Shown: positions 1-10,244, numbered from the stretch's first letter. The stretch is 39,999 bases of DNA from Candidatus Uhrbacteria bacterium (GCA_903893445.1 CAITMG010000044.1:1-39999); one strand, 5' to 3'. Notes: generated by a model not told the origin, from the sequence alone. Translations and numbers: made by a program.

Positions 1-420
1 CTCGCACCCCTCTTCATCAACCATTCCGCCCTGTTCGCAGGTCAGTGTGAGCTCTGGATACGCTTTTTGCGTGTGATGTGCCGCTTTTTTGGCAACGCCA
101 TCACCCCCGCCAAGCAGCGTGACCGTTAAATTCTTCGCAGACGCGTATTGCAACAGATGCTCTGCAAGTTCAACACCCGTGAGCCGTTGCGTTTTGATTC
201 CTTTGAGTCGCAGCACGAGCCACAGCCCAAACCCATCCACCGTGCGAATGGTCGCTGATTTCACGATCTCTGCGTACGCGGGATTGCGTTTTGCGGTTAA
301 TAAAATTTCTGGATTCGCCGTGATGATCCAGGTTGGTTCGGTTGCCTTCTCAAGATGAGAAATGATTTGTGACGCGGAAAATCCTTCGATGGGGATGGAG
401 AAGATGCGTCCAGGGTTCAT
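1..420 (-). CDS. WecG/TagA/CpsF-family glycosyltransferase, 3' end outside window
   Basis: Not in the ORF track because it runs off the left edge. I translated it from the minus strand: the ATG at 418-420 opens a frame with no stop through base 1, giving 140 N-terminal residues. Visible family features are the segment ITANPEILLTAKRNPAYAEI, then TVDGFGLWLVLRLKG, then RLTGVEL and the glycine-rich VTLLGGGDGVAKKA. These match the N-terminal half of WecG/TagA/CpsF enzymes, which transfer a sugar (N-acetylmannosamine or similar) onto an undecaprenyl-diphosphate-linked acceptor at the inner membrane face during cell-surface glycan synthesis. The start overlaps the thpR stop as ATGA, so translation is probably coupled. 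The actual sugar donor cannot be inferred, and the C-terminal part is missing here. Confidence 0.85.
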   Translation of the reverse strand, partial: MNPGRIFSIPIEGFSASQIISHLEKATEPTWIITANPEILLTAKRNPAYAEIVKSATIRTVDGFGLWLVLRLKGIKTQRLTGVELAEHLLQYASAKNLTVTLLGGGDGVAKKAAHHTQKAYPELTLTCEQGGMVDEEGCE

Positions 421-962
421 GACTGCGGAAAATCAAAACGTTTTAAGGTGGTATATTCCGGACCCGTTCGTCCGACAAGGCTTTTTGCCAGGACGACGTG
501 ATCCGGTGTCCATTCAATGCTCGGCATGCCGTGCTTCCAGGCAAAACGCGTGGAATCGCGGAATGCGCGAAGAATGGAGATGTGTGGTAACCAGGCTTTT
601 GTGTCTAATGTTGGAACAACGTCAGATAATTTGGCGCGCAGATCTTCAATTGATGCGCCAATTTCATCCATCTTTTCGGCTTCGAGGTGAACGGTGAGAT
701 ATCGGTCTTCGGCTGGTGGAAAGCTTTCGAATCCGCGCGCCGTAAATGAAATCTTTGGCGTGCGTTTGGTCCAACCGTCAATAATCGCAGAGATCTCGTC
801 GAGATGACTCTCTGCAACTTCACCCAAAAAGACAAACGTCACATGCCATTGGTTTGGGTCCATTGGCTGATATTCCGTTGGTCGTGTCTCCATCTCGTTC
901 CATGCGGTACGGATGTGTTCTTGGATGTTTTTTGGCACCATCAAACCGACAAATAATCTCAT
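417..962 (-). CDS. thpR: RNA 2',3'-cyclic phosphodiesterase (2'-5' RNA ligase family)
   Basis: 181 residues, the usual length for ThpR/LigT. The two catalytic HxT/Sx motifs are visible as HVTFVFLG near residue 40 and HISILR near residue 127, about 85 residues apart as expected for the 2H phosphoesterase fold. The N-terminus MRLFVGLMVPKNI is also typical. The family opens 2',3'-cyclic phosphate RNA ends to 2'-phosphates and can ligate tRNA halves in vitro; the physiological substrate is uncertain. The gene lies 8 bp after atpC and overlaps the following glycosyltransferase gene by 4 bp, so it is likely a distal cistron of the atp transcript. No separate promoter was seen. Confidence 0.88.
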   Translation of the reverse strand: MRLFVGLMVPKNIQEHIRTAWNEMETRPTEYQPMDPNQWHVTFVFLGEVAESHLDEISAIIDGWTKRTPKISFTARGFESFPPAEDRYLTVHLEAEKMDEIGASIEDLRAKLSDVVPTLDTKAWLPHISILRAFRDSTRFAWKHGMPSIEWTPDHVVLAKSLVGRTGPEYTTLKRFDFPQS

Positions 963-970
963 GGTTTTGA

Positions 971-1441
971 TTATACGGGATTCTCGTCGTGAGGCAAATT
1001 TGCCGACGAGGACGTTGGCATATGCGCGTTTTTGCGGTGCTTTTGCGCCACGCGATAGCGTGCGAGTTCGCGTTCGAGTCCTGCGGCTGCGGCCGTGTAG
1101 GCTGTGTCGTCGGTGTGAACGAGATTTTTCATCACATCCTCTGCGCGTTTCTTTGCTTCTTCAATTACGGATAAGTTGAGCTCGTGTCCGCGTTCTGCCG
1201 TATCTGCGAGGACGCGCAACTTGCTGCCGGATTGAATTTCAATAAATCCACCAGACACGGCAATATCTTCCTCCTCATTCCCCTTTCGATAGCGCGCAAC
1301 GCCCGCAACCAACGACGCCACGAGTGGAATGTGGTGTGGAAGAACGGTGATTTCACCGTCCGCCGTCGGCAACGTCACCTCATCAACCTCTTGGCTGAAA
1401 ACGGTTCGCTCCGGCGTGACAAGTTCAAAGTGAATGGGCAT
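971..1441 (-). CDS. atpC: F1Fo ATP synthase subunit epsilon
   Basis: 156 residues, slightly longer than the usual 130-140. The N-terminal beta-sandwich (MPIHFELVTPERTVFSQEV, TLPTADGEITVLPHHIPLVA) is clear, followed by the C-terminal helical hairpin (ELNLSVIEEAKKRAEDVMK) and an extra charged tail ending HDENPV. Epsilon couples the c-ring and gamma rotor to the catalytic head and can inhibit ATP hydrolysis. Last F1 gene of the operon, as in most bacteria. There is no Shine-Dalgarno sequence before the ATG. Instead the mRNA reads ACCUCCUUUC there, the anti-Shine-Dalgarno sense, at the edge of a hairpin formed by the heptad repeat. Confidence 0.93.
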   Translation of the reverse strand: MPIHFELVTPERTVFSQEVDEVTLPTADGEITVLPHHIPLVASLVAGVARYRKGNEEEDIAVSGGFIEIQSGSKLRVLADTAERGHELNLSVIEEAKKRAEDVMKNLVHTDDTAYTAAAAGLERELARYRVAQKHRKNAHMPTSSSANLPHDENPV

Positions 1442-1448
1442 ATGAAAG

Positions 1449-1500
1449 GAGGTAGTAGGCTGTAGGCGGTAGCGAGCTACAACCTACTGCCTACTACCTC
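1449..1500 (-). repeat. Heptad-repeat hairpin in the atpD-atpC gap
   Basis: The 65-bp gap is almost entirely an inverted array of a degenerate 7-bp unit (GTAGGCT, GTAGGCG, GTAGCGA, then the reverse complement side). The outer arms GAGGTAGTAGGC and GCCTACTACCTC are perfectly complementary over 12 bp. The inner part continues pairing with two mismatches down to a very short loop. In the minus-strand mRNA this is a strong hairpin without a U-tract, so it is not a classical terminator. Same family as the elements at 2890, 3897, 5491 and 8531. Confidence 0.85.
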
Positions 1501-1506
1501 ATTATC

Positions 1507-2970
<1,464 letters not shown>

Positions 2971-2979
2971 TTGGTTTTT

Positions 2980-3885
2980 TTACTCGATCGCTGCTTTCCC
3001 GGCAGAAATTTCCGAAATTTCGCGCGTGATACTGGCCTGTCGAGCTTGGTTATACGTGAATGAGAGATCCTGGAGCATTTCCGACGCGTTTTCCGTTGCG
3101 TTGCGCATGGCCATCATGCGTGCGGAGTGTTCCGAGGCTGATGTCTCGAGCAATGCCTGATAGACCTGCATCTCGAGGAGCCGTGGCAACATGTGATCGA
3201 GGACGGCGTCTGTGGATGGTTCAAAGAGAATGTTCGTTTCGTCTGCTGTTACCCCTGCCTCCTCCGCGATCTCGTTTCGATTGTATTTGAGATCTTTGAT
3301 TTCCTGTTCTGGTGTAATTGGCAGGAGTTGTTTAACCGCCGGCGTCTGTGAGATCGCGCTGCGAAACTCCATGGAGACGAGGAAGACGCGATCGACGTGC
3401 TTGCTCGTAAACTGCGTAAAGGCGAGAGATCCAACTGGCACAGTGCGTTCAAACGAGGGAGCGTTGGAAATAGCTTCGAACGAGGCAAGGATGTCGTATC
3501 CAGCTCGTTTGACCGCTTGCTCAGCGCGTCGTCCGACCGTGACCACATGAATTTTTTCTGTGCGCGTTTTGAGAAACTCGATGGTCTTTTTCAAAATCTG
3601 GCCGTTGAATCCTCCACAGAGACCACGATCTGAAGCGGCGACAATAACCAACGATGCTTTTGGTTTTGTCGCGCCCGTAAATAACGGATGCGATCCCGGA
3701 TCCACCATGGCACGAATGCGCTGAACGAGCGCATTAATGTGCGTGGAGTAATCGCGAGATGCGGTCGTCATCTGCACGGACTTGCGCATTTTTGCGCCAG
3801 CCACAAGCTCCATCGCTTTCGTGATCTTTCGCGTGTTGGCGATGGATTTGATGCGCCGTTTAATGATTTTTGTAGAGACAGCCAT
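2980..3885 (-). CDS. atpG: F1Fo ATP synthase subunit gamma
   Basis: 301 residues. The N-terminal helix MAVSTKIIKRRIKSIANTRKITKAMELVAGAKM is the conserved rotor coiled-coil strand. The central Rossmann-like part contains the family hallmark DRGLCGGFNGQI, and the C-terminal helix SARMMAMRNATENASEMLQDLSFTYNQARQASIT is also typical. Gamma is the central stalk that rotates inside the alpha/beta head. The C-terminus is slightly extended past the usual end (EISEISAGKAAIE). Start chosen at the family-standard methionine. No Shine-Dalgarno sequence is visible (the upstream mRNA reads CCTTCCCCACATTC). Confidence 0.97.
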   Translation of the reverse strand: MAVSTKIIKRRIKSIANTRKITKAMELVAGAKMRKSVQMTTASRDYSTHINALVQRIRAMVDPGSHPLFTGATKPKASLVIVAASDRGLCGGFNGQILKKTIEFLKTRTEKIHVVTVGRRAEQAVKRAGYDILASFEAISNAPSFERTVPVGSLAFTQFTSKHVDRVFLVSMEFRSAISQTPAVKQLLPITPEQEIKDLKYNRNEIAEEAGVTADETNILFEPSTDAVLDHMLPRLLEMQVYQALLETSASEHSARMMAMRNATENASEMLQDLSFTYNQARQASITREISEISAGKAAIE

Positions 3886-3896
3886 GAATGTGGGGA

Positions 3897-3951
3897 AGGC
3901 TGTAGACTGTAGGCTGTAGCTCGAACATCGCTGCTGCCTACTGCCTACTGC

Positions 3952-3953
<2 letters not shown>
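3897..3953 (-). repeat. Heptad-repeat inverted array in the atpA-atpG gap
   Basis: Units AGGCTGT-AGACTGT-AGGCTGT-AGC on one side face GCTGCTGCCTACTGCCTACTG on the other, again with 7-bp periodicity and imperfect inverted symmetry. The outermost unit reaches into the end of atpA: the CTA within its CCTA motif is the TAG stop of atpA on the minus strand. Confidence 0.8.
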
Positions 3954-5481
<1,528 letters not shown>

Positions 5482-5490
5482 ATGTGTTGA

Positions 5491-5535
5491 GATAGGCGGT
5501 AGACAGTAGGCAGTAGCTGGTAGCTAGTAGCTGGC
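5491..5535 (-). repeat. Heptad-repeat array in the atpH-atpA gap
   Basis: About six consecutive 7-bp units in a single orientation (GATAGGC, GGTAGAC, AGTAGGC, AGTAGCT, GGTAGCT, AGTAGCT) fill the gap. Unlike the neighbouring gaps there is no facing inverted half, so this copy would not fold into a long hairpin. It ends 2 bp before the atpH stop. Confidence 0.8.
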
Positions 5536-5537
5536 GC

Positions 5538-6077
5538 TTAAGTTGTGATCACCTGTTTAAGACGATTAATCTTTCCTTTGACGCTGTTGTCGATCCGTTT
5601 TCCTCCGACATCTGCGATGAGTCCGCCGAGGATGGCTGGATCAACCTGTTCTCGAATCTGGAGGGTTCCACCAAAGGTTTTTGTCAGATTGTTTGTGATG
5701 TCCTTTCGTTCTGCCTCTGTGAGTTCAATCGCTGAGGTGATTGTTGCTTCTACATATCCGGAGGTTCGTTGTGCGACCGCGAGTGCGCTTTGGAGAAACG
5801 CGTCGATCAAGTGGAGAAGGTCACGTTTTTGAAGAGCAAGGAGCGCATTGACGACGTACGGATGAACGTTTCCATTGAGAGCCTTGGTGATGGCGTCGCG
5901 TCGTGTTTCGATTGGTACGGTTGTTTCTGCCAAGGATGAGATGAGATGCGTTTCGATGGAAAATGAATCCGTCACGGTCCGCAAATCTTTGAGCACCTGC
6001 GGGACGACGTTCTCTTGCTGAGCTGTTTCGACCAATGCTCGCGCAAGGTCTCGGATATCACGCGGAAGAGTGGCCAT
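5538..6077 (-). CDS. atpH: F1Fo ATP synthase subunit delta
   Basis: 179 residues, normal for delta. The protein is an N-terminal helical bundle (residues 1-100) followed by the C-terminal signature region (TSAIELTEAERKDITNNLTKTFGG, then VDPAILGGLIADVGGKRIDNSVKGKINRLKQVI). It joins the peripheral stalk (AtpF) to the top of the alpha/beta hexamer. The start lies 3 bp after the atpF stop, so the two are translated as neighbours. The C-terminal domain is much better conserved than the N-terminal one, as is usual. Confidence 0.95.
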   Translation of the reverse strand: MATLPRDIRDLARALVETAQQENVVPQVLKDLRTVTDSFSIETHLISSLAETTVPIETRRDAITKALNGNVHPYVVNALLALQKRDLLHLIDAFLQSALAVAQRTSGYVEATITSAIELTEAERKDITNNLTKTFGGTLQIREQVDPAILGGLIADVGGKRIDNSVKGKINRLKQVITT

Positions 6078-6080
6078 AGA

Positions 6081-6596
6081 TTAAGAACCGGACAAATCGC
6101 TGACCGCTTTTTCAACCAATGTTTTGCGATCTTTGTCGTTGATACCGCTGGCGACTTTTTCCGTGGCTAATGCAACCAAATTGCCAATTTCACCTTTCAA
6201 GCTTTCAAATGCCGCAAGTTTTTCGCCCTTGATACGCTCCTTGGCCTCTTCAACGGCTGTTTCGATTTCTTTTTTGGCGAGCGTCATCTTTTCCGCACGG
6301 ATTGCTTCGGCTTTAGCGCGCGTTTCTTCGATCAACGCATGCGCTTCGGCACGCGCATCGCTCACGATGCGATCTTTCTCTGCCTGCGCATCCACAAGCG
6401 CAGATTCTGCGCGTTTTGCGTTGGCGAGACCATCCGCAATATCTTTGGCGCGCTTATCCATGATCTTGAGGAGTGGCGTATAGACCCACTTCCACATCAC
6501 AACAAGCACAATGCTAAAGTTGATCAGCTGTGCGACAAAATACGTGGCGTTGATGCCAAGGGAAGCAAGGAGTCCGACGGATGCGGGTTCGGTCAT
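6081..6596 (-). CDS. atpF: F1Fo ATP synthase subunit b
   Basis: 171 residues. One transmembrane helix (about residues 15-37, INATYFVAQLINFSIVLVVM) is followed by WKWVYTPLLKIMDKRAKDI and a long charged helix rich in Ala, Glu and Lys, the dimeric peripheral stalk. It anchors delta and the F1 head to subunit a. Only one b gene is present, so the stalk is presumably a homodimer. There is no Shine-Dalgarno sequence; the gap to atpE carries a short palindromic repeat. Confidence 0.95.
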   Translation of the reverse strand: MTEPASVGLLASLGINATYFVAQLINFSIVLVVMWKWVYTPLLKIMDKRAKDIADGLANAKRAESALVDAQAEKDRIVSDARAEAHALIEETRAKAEAIRAEKMTLAKKEIETAVEEAKERIKGEKLAAFESLKGEIGNLVALATEKVASGINDKDRKTLVEKAVSDLSGS

Positions 6597-6611
6597 ATGT
6601 TGAGGAAAGTT

Positions 6612-6634
6612 GTAGGGGCAGGGTTTCCCTGCCC
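6612..6634. repeat. GTAGGGGC palindromic repeat between atpE and atpF
   Basis: The sequence GTAGGGGC is followed by a hairpin with arms GGGCAGGG and CCCTGCCC and a 3-nt loop. The same leader and palindrome design recurs at 26501-26530 and inside grpE at 37353-37378, with the arm bases changed in step. It lies in the 103-bp atpE-atpF gap. The rest of that gap holds a second weak inverted repeat (GGTTC/GGAACC) and nothing gene-like. Confidence 0.75.
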
Positions 6635-6699
6635 TGAACAGTGGAATTCACGGTTCGAGGTGTTCCGCCTTCGAAAAGACGGAACCGTCAAAACGTGGA

Positions 6700-6918
6700 T
6701 TACAACGTGAAGACGACGACGAGCGAGTAAATAGCGATAGCTTCGGCGAAAGCGGCACCGAGAAGCATCGGGACAAAGAGTTTGTCCGCGGATTCTGGGT
6801 TGCGACCGATGGCTTCCATCGCTTTGGCGACGATCTTGCCGATGGCGAATGCCGGAAGGGCACCACCGAGGGCCATGGTCATGCCTTTCGCGAGGAGTTT
6901 CATGGATTCTGCGTCCAT
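6700..6918 (-). CDS. atpE: F1Fo ATP synthase subunit c (proteolipid)
   Basis: 72 residues forming a two-helix hairpin. Helix 1 contains MALGGALPAFAIGKIV, the polar loop is GRNP (residues 38-41), and helix 2 has GAAFAEAIAIYSLVVVF with the ion-binding carboxylate at Glu59. The residues beside it (Ala-Glu-Ala, no Gln in helix 1 or Glu-Ser pair) lack the usual sodium-binding signature, so a proton-driven ring is more likely. It sits between two spacers of more than 100 bp that both contain stem-loops. This is the usual arrangement for the subunit needed in highest copy number. Confidence 0.95.
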   Translation of the reverse strand: MDAESMKLLAKGMTMALGGALPAFAIGKIVAKAMEAIGRNPESADKLFVPMLLGAAFAEAIAIYSLVVVFTL

Positions 6919-7002
6919 AGTGTTCTGTATTCAGGTTTGGTCGACGGGGAAAAAGGTTTTTTTCGTCGCCTCGACTGAGTGAGTGAGTTAGGACGAGCAC
7001 AT

Positions 7003-7047
7003 GGCTCGTTCCGTTGCGCAATCATTGATAGCGAAACGGAACGAACC
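7003..7047 (-). other. Stem-loop in the atpB-atpE gap
   Basis: Two 13-nt arms (GGTTCGTTCCGTT and AACGGAACGAGCC in minus-strand sense) pair with a single G-U, around a loop of about 19 nt, starting a few bases after the atpB stop. There is no U-tract directly after it. It could stabilise or separate the atpE part of the transcript, or slow the polymerase. The rest of the 134-bp gap has no gene. Confidence 0.6.
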
Positions 7048-7052
7048 GCGTA

Positions 7053-7892
7053 CTAGGCGTGCGCGGGTGCGTGTTCGGCGTCGTGATGTTCCGCATGCTC
7101 CCCTTCACCGTGTGGCGGTGAGGACATGATTGTGAGATACACCAGCGTTAACATGGCAAAAACCGTTGCTTGGACGATTCCGACAATGATTTCCATCGCC
7201 ATAAACGGCAATGGAACGAAAAATGCGACAAGCGACGAGATCACGGTCATCAAAACTTCGCCAGCAAAGACATTCCCGAATAAACGAAGAGACAAAGAAA
7301 CGACTTTTGCAGCTTCCGAGAATAATTCGATAAATCCGACAAGGAATTCGATCAACGCGACGAGAATCTTCATCGGATTGAGCGTCTTGAGTGCCTTCCA
7401 GATGGTTCCGAGTTGGATAAACTTGTTCCAATGCGTAAAAAATCCCAGACTCACCATGCCGATGAGATGCGATGACAAGACAGAGATCAACGCCATGGCG
7501 AGTGTGAGGTTCAGGTCACTCGAAGCCGGTCGAAACAATGGAACGAGCTCGCGATGACCTTCAATTGTCTGCCACACACCAATCGAACCCGTACCTGGCA
7601 ATAATCCCATCCAGTTTGAAAGCAAAATAAAGAAAAACAATGTGCCAACGATCGGTAAAAAACGCTTGGACTTTTCGCGGCTTCCGGTGACCTGATCAAA
7701 ATATCCAAATAGGAATTCCAAGGCGGCTTCAAAGGCATTTTGCAATTTTCCCGGGATCACGGACATGCTGGCCCGCAACGCTCCGGCAAAAATGACAAAC
7801 GCGATCATCAAGATCGTTGAATTGACCAACGCATTGGTGAAGACGAAGCCTCCAATGGAGAAAACCGGCTCTGCGGCGATAGGGATGTTCAT
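7053..7892 (-). CDS. atpB: F1Fo ATP synthase subunit a
   Basis: 279 residues with five or six membrane segments. The conserved ion-path helix reads SLSLRLFGNVFAGEVL, including the essential arginine. FLPIVGTLFFFILLSNWMGLLPG and the C-terminal helix IVQATVFAMLTLVYLTI are also diagnostic. It forms the half-channels that drive the c-ring. The last ~20 residues form a His/Glu-rich tail (HGEGEHAEHHDAEHAPAHA), an uncommon addition that could bind metal or be a low-complexity extension. Its ATG overlaps the stop of the upstream small gene as ATGA. Confidence 0.96.
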   Translation of the reverse strand: MNIPIAAEPVFSIGGFVFTNALVNSTILMIAFVIFAGALRASMSVIPGKLQNAFEAALEFLFGYFDQVTGSREKSKRFLPIVGTLFFFILLSNWMGLLPGTGSIGVWQTIEGHRELVPLFRPASSDLNLTLAMALISVLSSHLIGMVSLGFFTHWNKFIQLGTIWKALKTLNPMKILVALIEFLVGFIELFSEAAKVVSLSLRLFGNVFAGEVLMTVISSLVAFFVPLPFMAMEIIVGIVQATVFAMLTLVYLTIMSSPPHGEGEHAEHHDAEHAPAHA

Positions 7893-8122
7893 GGCGTGGA
7901 ATTTTTCATTTCGTCAGCGGCTTTTTTCGCTTTTCGGTAGACAAGTGCGCCGGATGTGGCGATGGCGAGGATAAAGCCAATCACTGTCAACCAAGGCGTT
8001 AAATGCCATTTTTGGTCCAATGTGCGTCCGGCCCAGGCAAAAAAGACAGCTGGAACAGCCACGGAGATAAACACATCCGTGACAAACCCAACGGCCCGCA
8101 ATTTTGACATTGGAACTGACAT
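7889..8122 (-). CDS. AtpI/AtpZ-like small membrane protein, first gene of the atp operon
   Basis: 77 residues with two predicted membrane helices (about 15-32 FISVAVPAVFFAWAG and 43-62 WLTVIGFILAIATSGALVY) and a basic C-terminal end (RKAKKAADEMKNS). Position directly before atpB, the ATGA overlap, and the two-helix layout fit the AtpI/AtpZ group, proposed to aid c-ring assembly or magnesium supply. Sequence similarity is too weak to name it firmly. A second methionine at residue 5 (MSKLRAV) is an alternative start; the first is used because it is the first ATG after the promoter at 8138-8166. Confidence 0.75.
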   Translation of the reverse strand: MSVPMSKLRAVGFVTDVFISVAVPAVFFAWAGRTLDQKWHLTPWLTVIGFILAIATSGALVYRKAKKAADEMKNSTP

Positions 8123-8137
8123 GAAAAAGACGCCCGC

Positions 8138-8166
8138 AGTGTATGTGAAATTGGTCGCAAGGTCAA
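8138..8166 (-). promoter_or_regulatory. Putative promoter of the atp operon
   Basis: In minus-strand sense TTGACC (8161-8166), a 17-nt spacer, and TACACT (8138-8143). The predicted start of transcription is near 8131, leaving a leader of about 9 nt before the first ATG. It lies just after the tatD stop, so the atp operon can be transcribed independently of tatD. Assigned by pattern only. Confidence 0.55.
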
Positions 8167-8180
8167 TGGGGATGAAAAAA

Positions 8181-9029
8181 TCAGATTCTAAAAAGCCTCT
8201 TTGCGTTCTCCGTCGTCACCCTCGCGACATCTTCCAGCGTCATTCCTCGCAATTCTGCGATTTTTTGGGCAACAAATTCAACGTATGATGGTTCGTTTTG
8301 TTCTCCACGGTGCGGGATGGGTGTGAGCCAGGGCGCGTCTGTCTCGACAAGCATCTGCTCGATCGGCATTCGTTCGATGACGCGATGGATGTGCGTTTCC
8401 GGGTCTTGGGTCTTTTTGGGTGGAAACGTGATGATGCCTCCAAAGGCGAGATACAATCCAAGGTCAAGTAATGGCTTAGCTTCTTCCCACGTGCCGGTAA
8501 AGCAGTGGACGACGCCGCGGATCTGAGAGGCCGTAGGCGGTAGGCTGTAGCTTTTGAGGATTTCTGCTAAACGAGGAAGAGCTTCGCGGCAATGAATGAC
8601 CAACGGTTTATCGAGGCGCAACGCCAGTTCAATGTGTTCTCGAAACGCTTTTTCTTGCATCTGTTTTGCTTCGTCGATATTTCGTTCCGGATCGATGCGA
8701 AAAAAATCTAATCCCGTCTCCCCAATTCCCACCACTTTTTTGGATGATGCGGCAATGTCCGCAATGGTTTGTGCATCGTAGTCATCAATCTCGCCCTCGG
8801 ATTCATCATGAAACGAACTCGTGAGATGTTCTGGATGATGACCAACGGTTGCGAAGATATTCTCATGCGCTTCGGCAAACGCAATGGCTTCGCGTGAGGT
8901 CTTTGCGGATGTACCAACCGTGATTCCCCAAATATCTTTTTCCTTCATGCGCAACAGCGCCGCATCACGCTGATCAGGCGTGTATGAGGGAAAATGAAGA
9001 TGACAATGCGTGTCGATGAGAAATGGCAT
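8181..9029 (-). CDS. tatD: TatD-family metal-dependent deoxyribonuclease
   Basis: 282 residues from the start MPFLIDTHCHLHF. The longer ORF start adds 15 residues that overlap cvpA and do not fit the family. Metal ligands are visible: DTHCHLHF near the start, GIGETGLDFF, VIHCREALPRL, VVHCFTGTW and VETDAPWLTP. TatD proteins are TIM-barrel nucleases of the amidohydrolase superfamily acting on DNA 3' ends or as proofreading exonucleases. The ATG overlaps the cvpA stop by one base (TAATG). A short stretch of the heptad repeat lies in frame within the loop before RGVVHCFTG, adding about eight residues (SLPPTASQ). Confidence 0.93.
   Translation of the reverse strand: MPFLIDTHCHLHFPSYTPDQRDAALLRMKEKDIWGITVGTSAKTSREAIAFAEAHENIFATVGHHPEHLTSSFHDESEGEIDDYDAQTIADIAASSKKVVGIGETGLDFFRIDPERNIDEAKQMQEKAFREHIELALRLDKPLVIHCREALPRLAEILKSYSLPPTASQIRGVVHCFTGTWEEAKPLLDLGLYLAFGGIITFPPKKTQDPETHIHRVIERMPIEQMLVETDAPWLTPIPHRGEQNEPSYVEFVAQKIAELRGMTLEDVARVTTENAKRLFRI
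8531..8552 (-). repeat. Heptad repeat inside the tatD reading frame
   Basis: CCGTAGGCGGTAGGCTGTAG repeats the same 7-bp unit as the atp spacers (GTAGGCG, GTAGGCT, GTAGCTT). It is read in frame as SYSLPPTA, in a surface loop that is shorter in typical TatD proteins. Confidence 0.7.
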
Positions 9030-9505
9030 TACAGCAAAATTCCGAGAACAGTTTGAAAGGTGTGCAAGATCCACATGGCGACGGCAGATGCGGTTAACAG
9101 GGCAACGACGCTTGGGATGAGTTTAAACGTCACCACGAGCCAAATGGCGGCTCCCATCATCATGAAACCTTCGAGGAGACCAAGGATCGCGCCAAGCAAC
9201 GCGTTGATGGATTTGAGAAACGGAATAAACGACAACACTTTGTACACGCCATCAACGATCTTAAAGGCAAACCCGACCAAACGCGTCGCGACGAGGAAGA
9301 TGAGAATGAACGCAATCAAGCGCGCCCAACCGGCTGGCATGAACGGCGACAAAAAAGCCGAGAGCTGCAACGACCACATGCGCCCAGCAATAATGCCAAG
9401 CACCGCACCGACGAGTCGACCTAATGTTTGAACAAATCCATCTTTTAACCCCGCACCAAGAAAGCCGAGGAGAATGAGTGCAAGAACAATGTTTGTGAGA
9501 AGCAT
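9029..9505 (-). CDS. CvpA-like membrane protein
   Basis: 158 residues, about four hydrophobic helices. The N-terminal pattern (NIVLALILLGFLGAGLKDGFVQTLGRLVGAVLGIIAG) is that of the CvpA/colicin V production family: a helix, a Gly-rich turn with a charged GLKDG segment, then a second helix. Members are inner-membrane proteins of poorly defined role linked to envelope homeostasis. It lies 3 bp downstream of rsmI and overlaps tatD by one base, so the three form one transcription unit. Confidence 0.75.
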   Translation of the reverse strand: MLLTNIVLALILLGFLGAGLKDGFVQTLGRLVGAVLGIIAGRMWSLQLSAFLSPFMPAGWARLIAFILIFLVATRLVGFAFKIVDGVYKVLSFIPFLKSINALLGAILGLLEGFMMMGAAIWLVVTFKLIPSVVALLTASAVAMWILHTFQTVLGILL

Positions 9506-9508
9506 AGA

Positions 9509-10201
9509 TTATTTTTTGAGTTTTGGTTTTGGTCCGGTGATGACAACAAATTCACCTTTTTCGCTGGTCGCGCGAATCCGATCACGCACTTCCATTGCTG
9601 TGCCGCGATATAAGGTCTCGTGCATCTTGGTGAGTTCGCGTCCGACAAAGAGAAGTCGCTCCGGTTCAAGTGTCTCGGCAAGTGCATCGAGCGTCTTATC
9701 AATGCGATGCGTTGATTCCAAAAAAACGGTCGGCTCTTTGCGTTCGCTGAGTTCGTTGAAAAATGTTTGGCGGCCTTTTTTATGTGGCGCAAATCCAAGA
9801 TAGACAAAATGTTCCATCGGGAATCCACAGACGGACATCGCCGTCGTGAGTGCCGAGGCGCCTGGAATCGGAATAATCGAAATGCCCGCTTCAAATGCGG
9901 CTTCGGCGAGTACGCCACCGGGGTCGTTGACGTTTGGTGTTCCCGCATCGGACACGTAGGCGACGTTTGTCCCCTGTTTGATGCGATCGATGATTTTCAC
10001 AATATCCTTCTCAACGGAATGAACATGAATCGTTGAGAGTGACTTTTGAATATTGTGACCAGCAAGAAGCTTTGAGGTGACGCGCGTGTCTTCGCAGACG
10101 ATCAAATCGCACGCCTTGAGCGTCTCAAGTGCACGAAGTGTGATGTCGGAGAGATTTCCGATCGGGGTTGCCACAAAGGCAAGTGTTCCAGGCATACCCA
10201 T
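9509..10201 (-). CDS. rsmI: 16S rRNA (cytidine1402-2'-O)-methyltransferase
   Basis: 230 residues. The tetrapyrrole-methylase fold is clear: LAFVATPIGNLSDITLRALE at the N-terminus, CEDTRVTSKLL, then YVSDAGTPNVNDPG and IPIPGASALTTAMSVCGFP. RsmI 2'-O-methylates C1402 of 16S rRNA in the decoding centre using S-adenosylmethionine. It is shorter than E. coli RsmI, lacking part of the C-terminal region, and ends in a basic tail (GPKPKLKK). A second start (MPGTLAF, two codons in) is possible. Divergent from the lipoprotein gene at 10262. Confidence 0.93.
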   Translation of the reverse strand: MGMPGTLAFVATPIGNLSDITLRALETLKACDLIVCEDTRVTSKLLAGHNIQKSLSTIHVHSVEKDIVKIIDRIKQGTNVAYVSDAGTPNVNDPGGVLAEAAFEAGISIIPIPGASALTTAMSVCGFPMEHFVYLGFAPHKKGRQTFFNELSERKEPTVFLESTHRIDKTLDALAETLEPERLLFVGRELTKMHETLYRGTAMEVRDRIRATSEKGEFVVITGPKPKLKK

Positions 10202-10244
10202 AGTTTTCCAGAAAAATCGCTTTTCGTCACGTCCTGCGTCGTGC

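Noticed and set aside
6593-7021. 142-codon minus-strand ORF spanning atpE and both spacers
   Set aside because: Frame-shifted relative to atpE; product is a low-complexity Arg/His-rich chain and the real atpE is intact.
8528-8555. CRISPR-like short repeats in tatD and the atp gaps
   Set aside because: Units are 7 bp without unique spacers of constant length, and there are no cas genes in the window.
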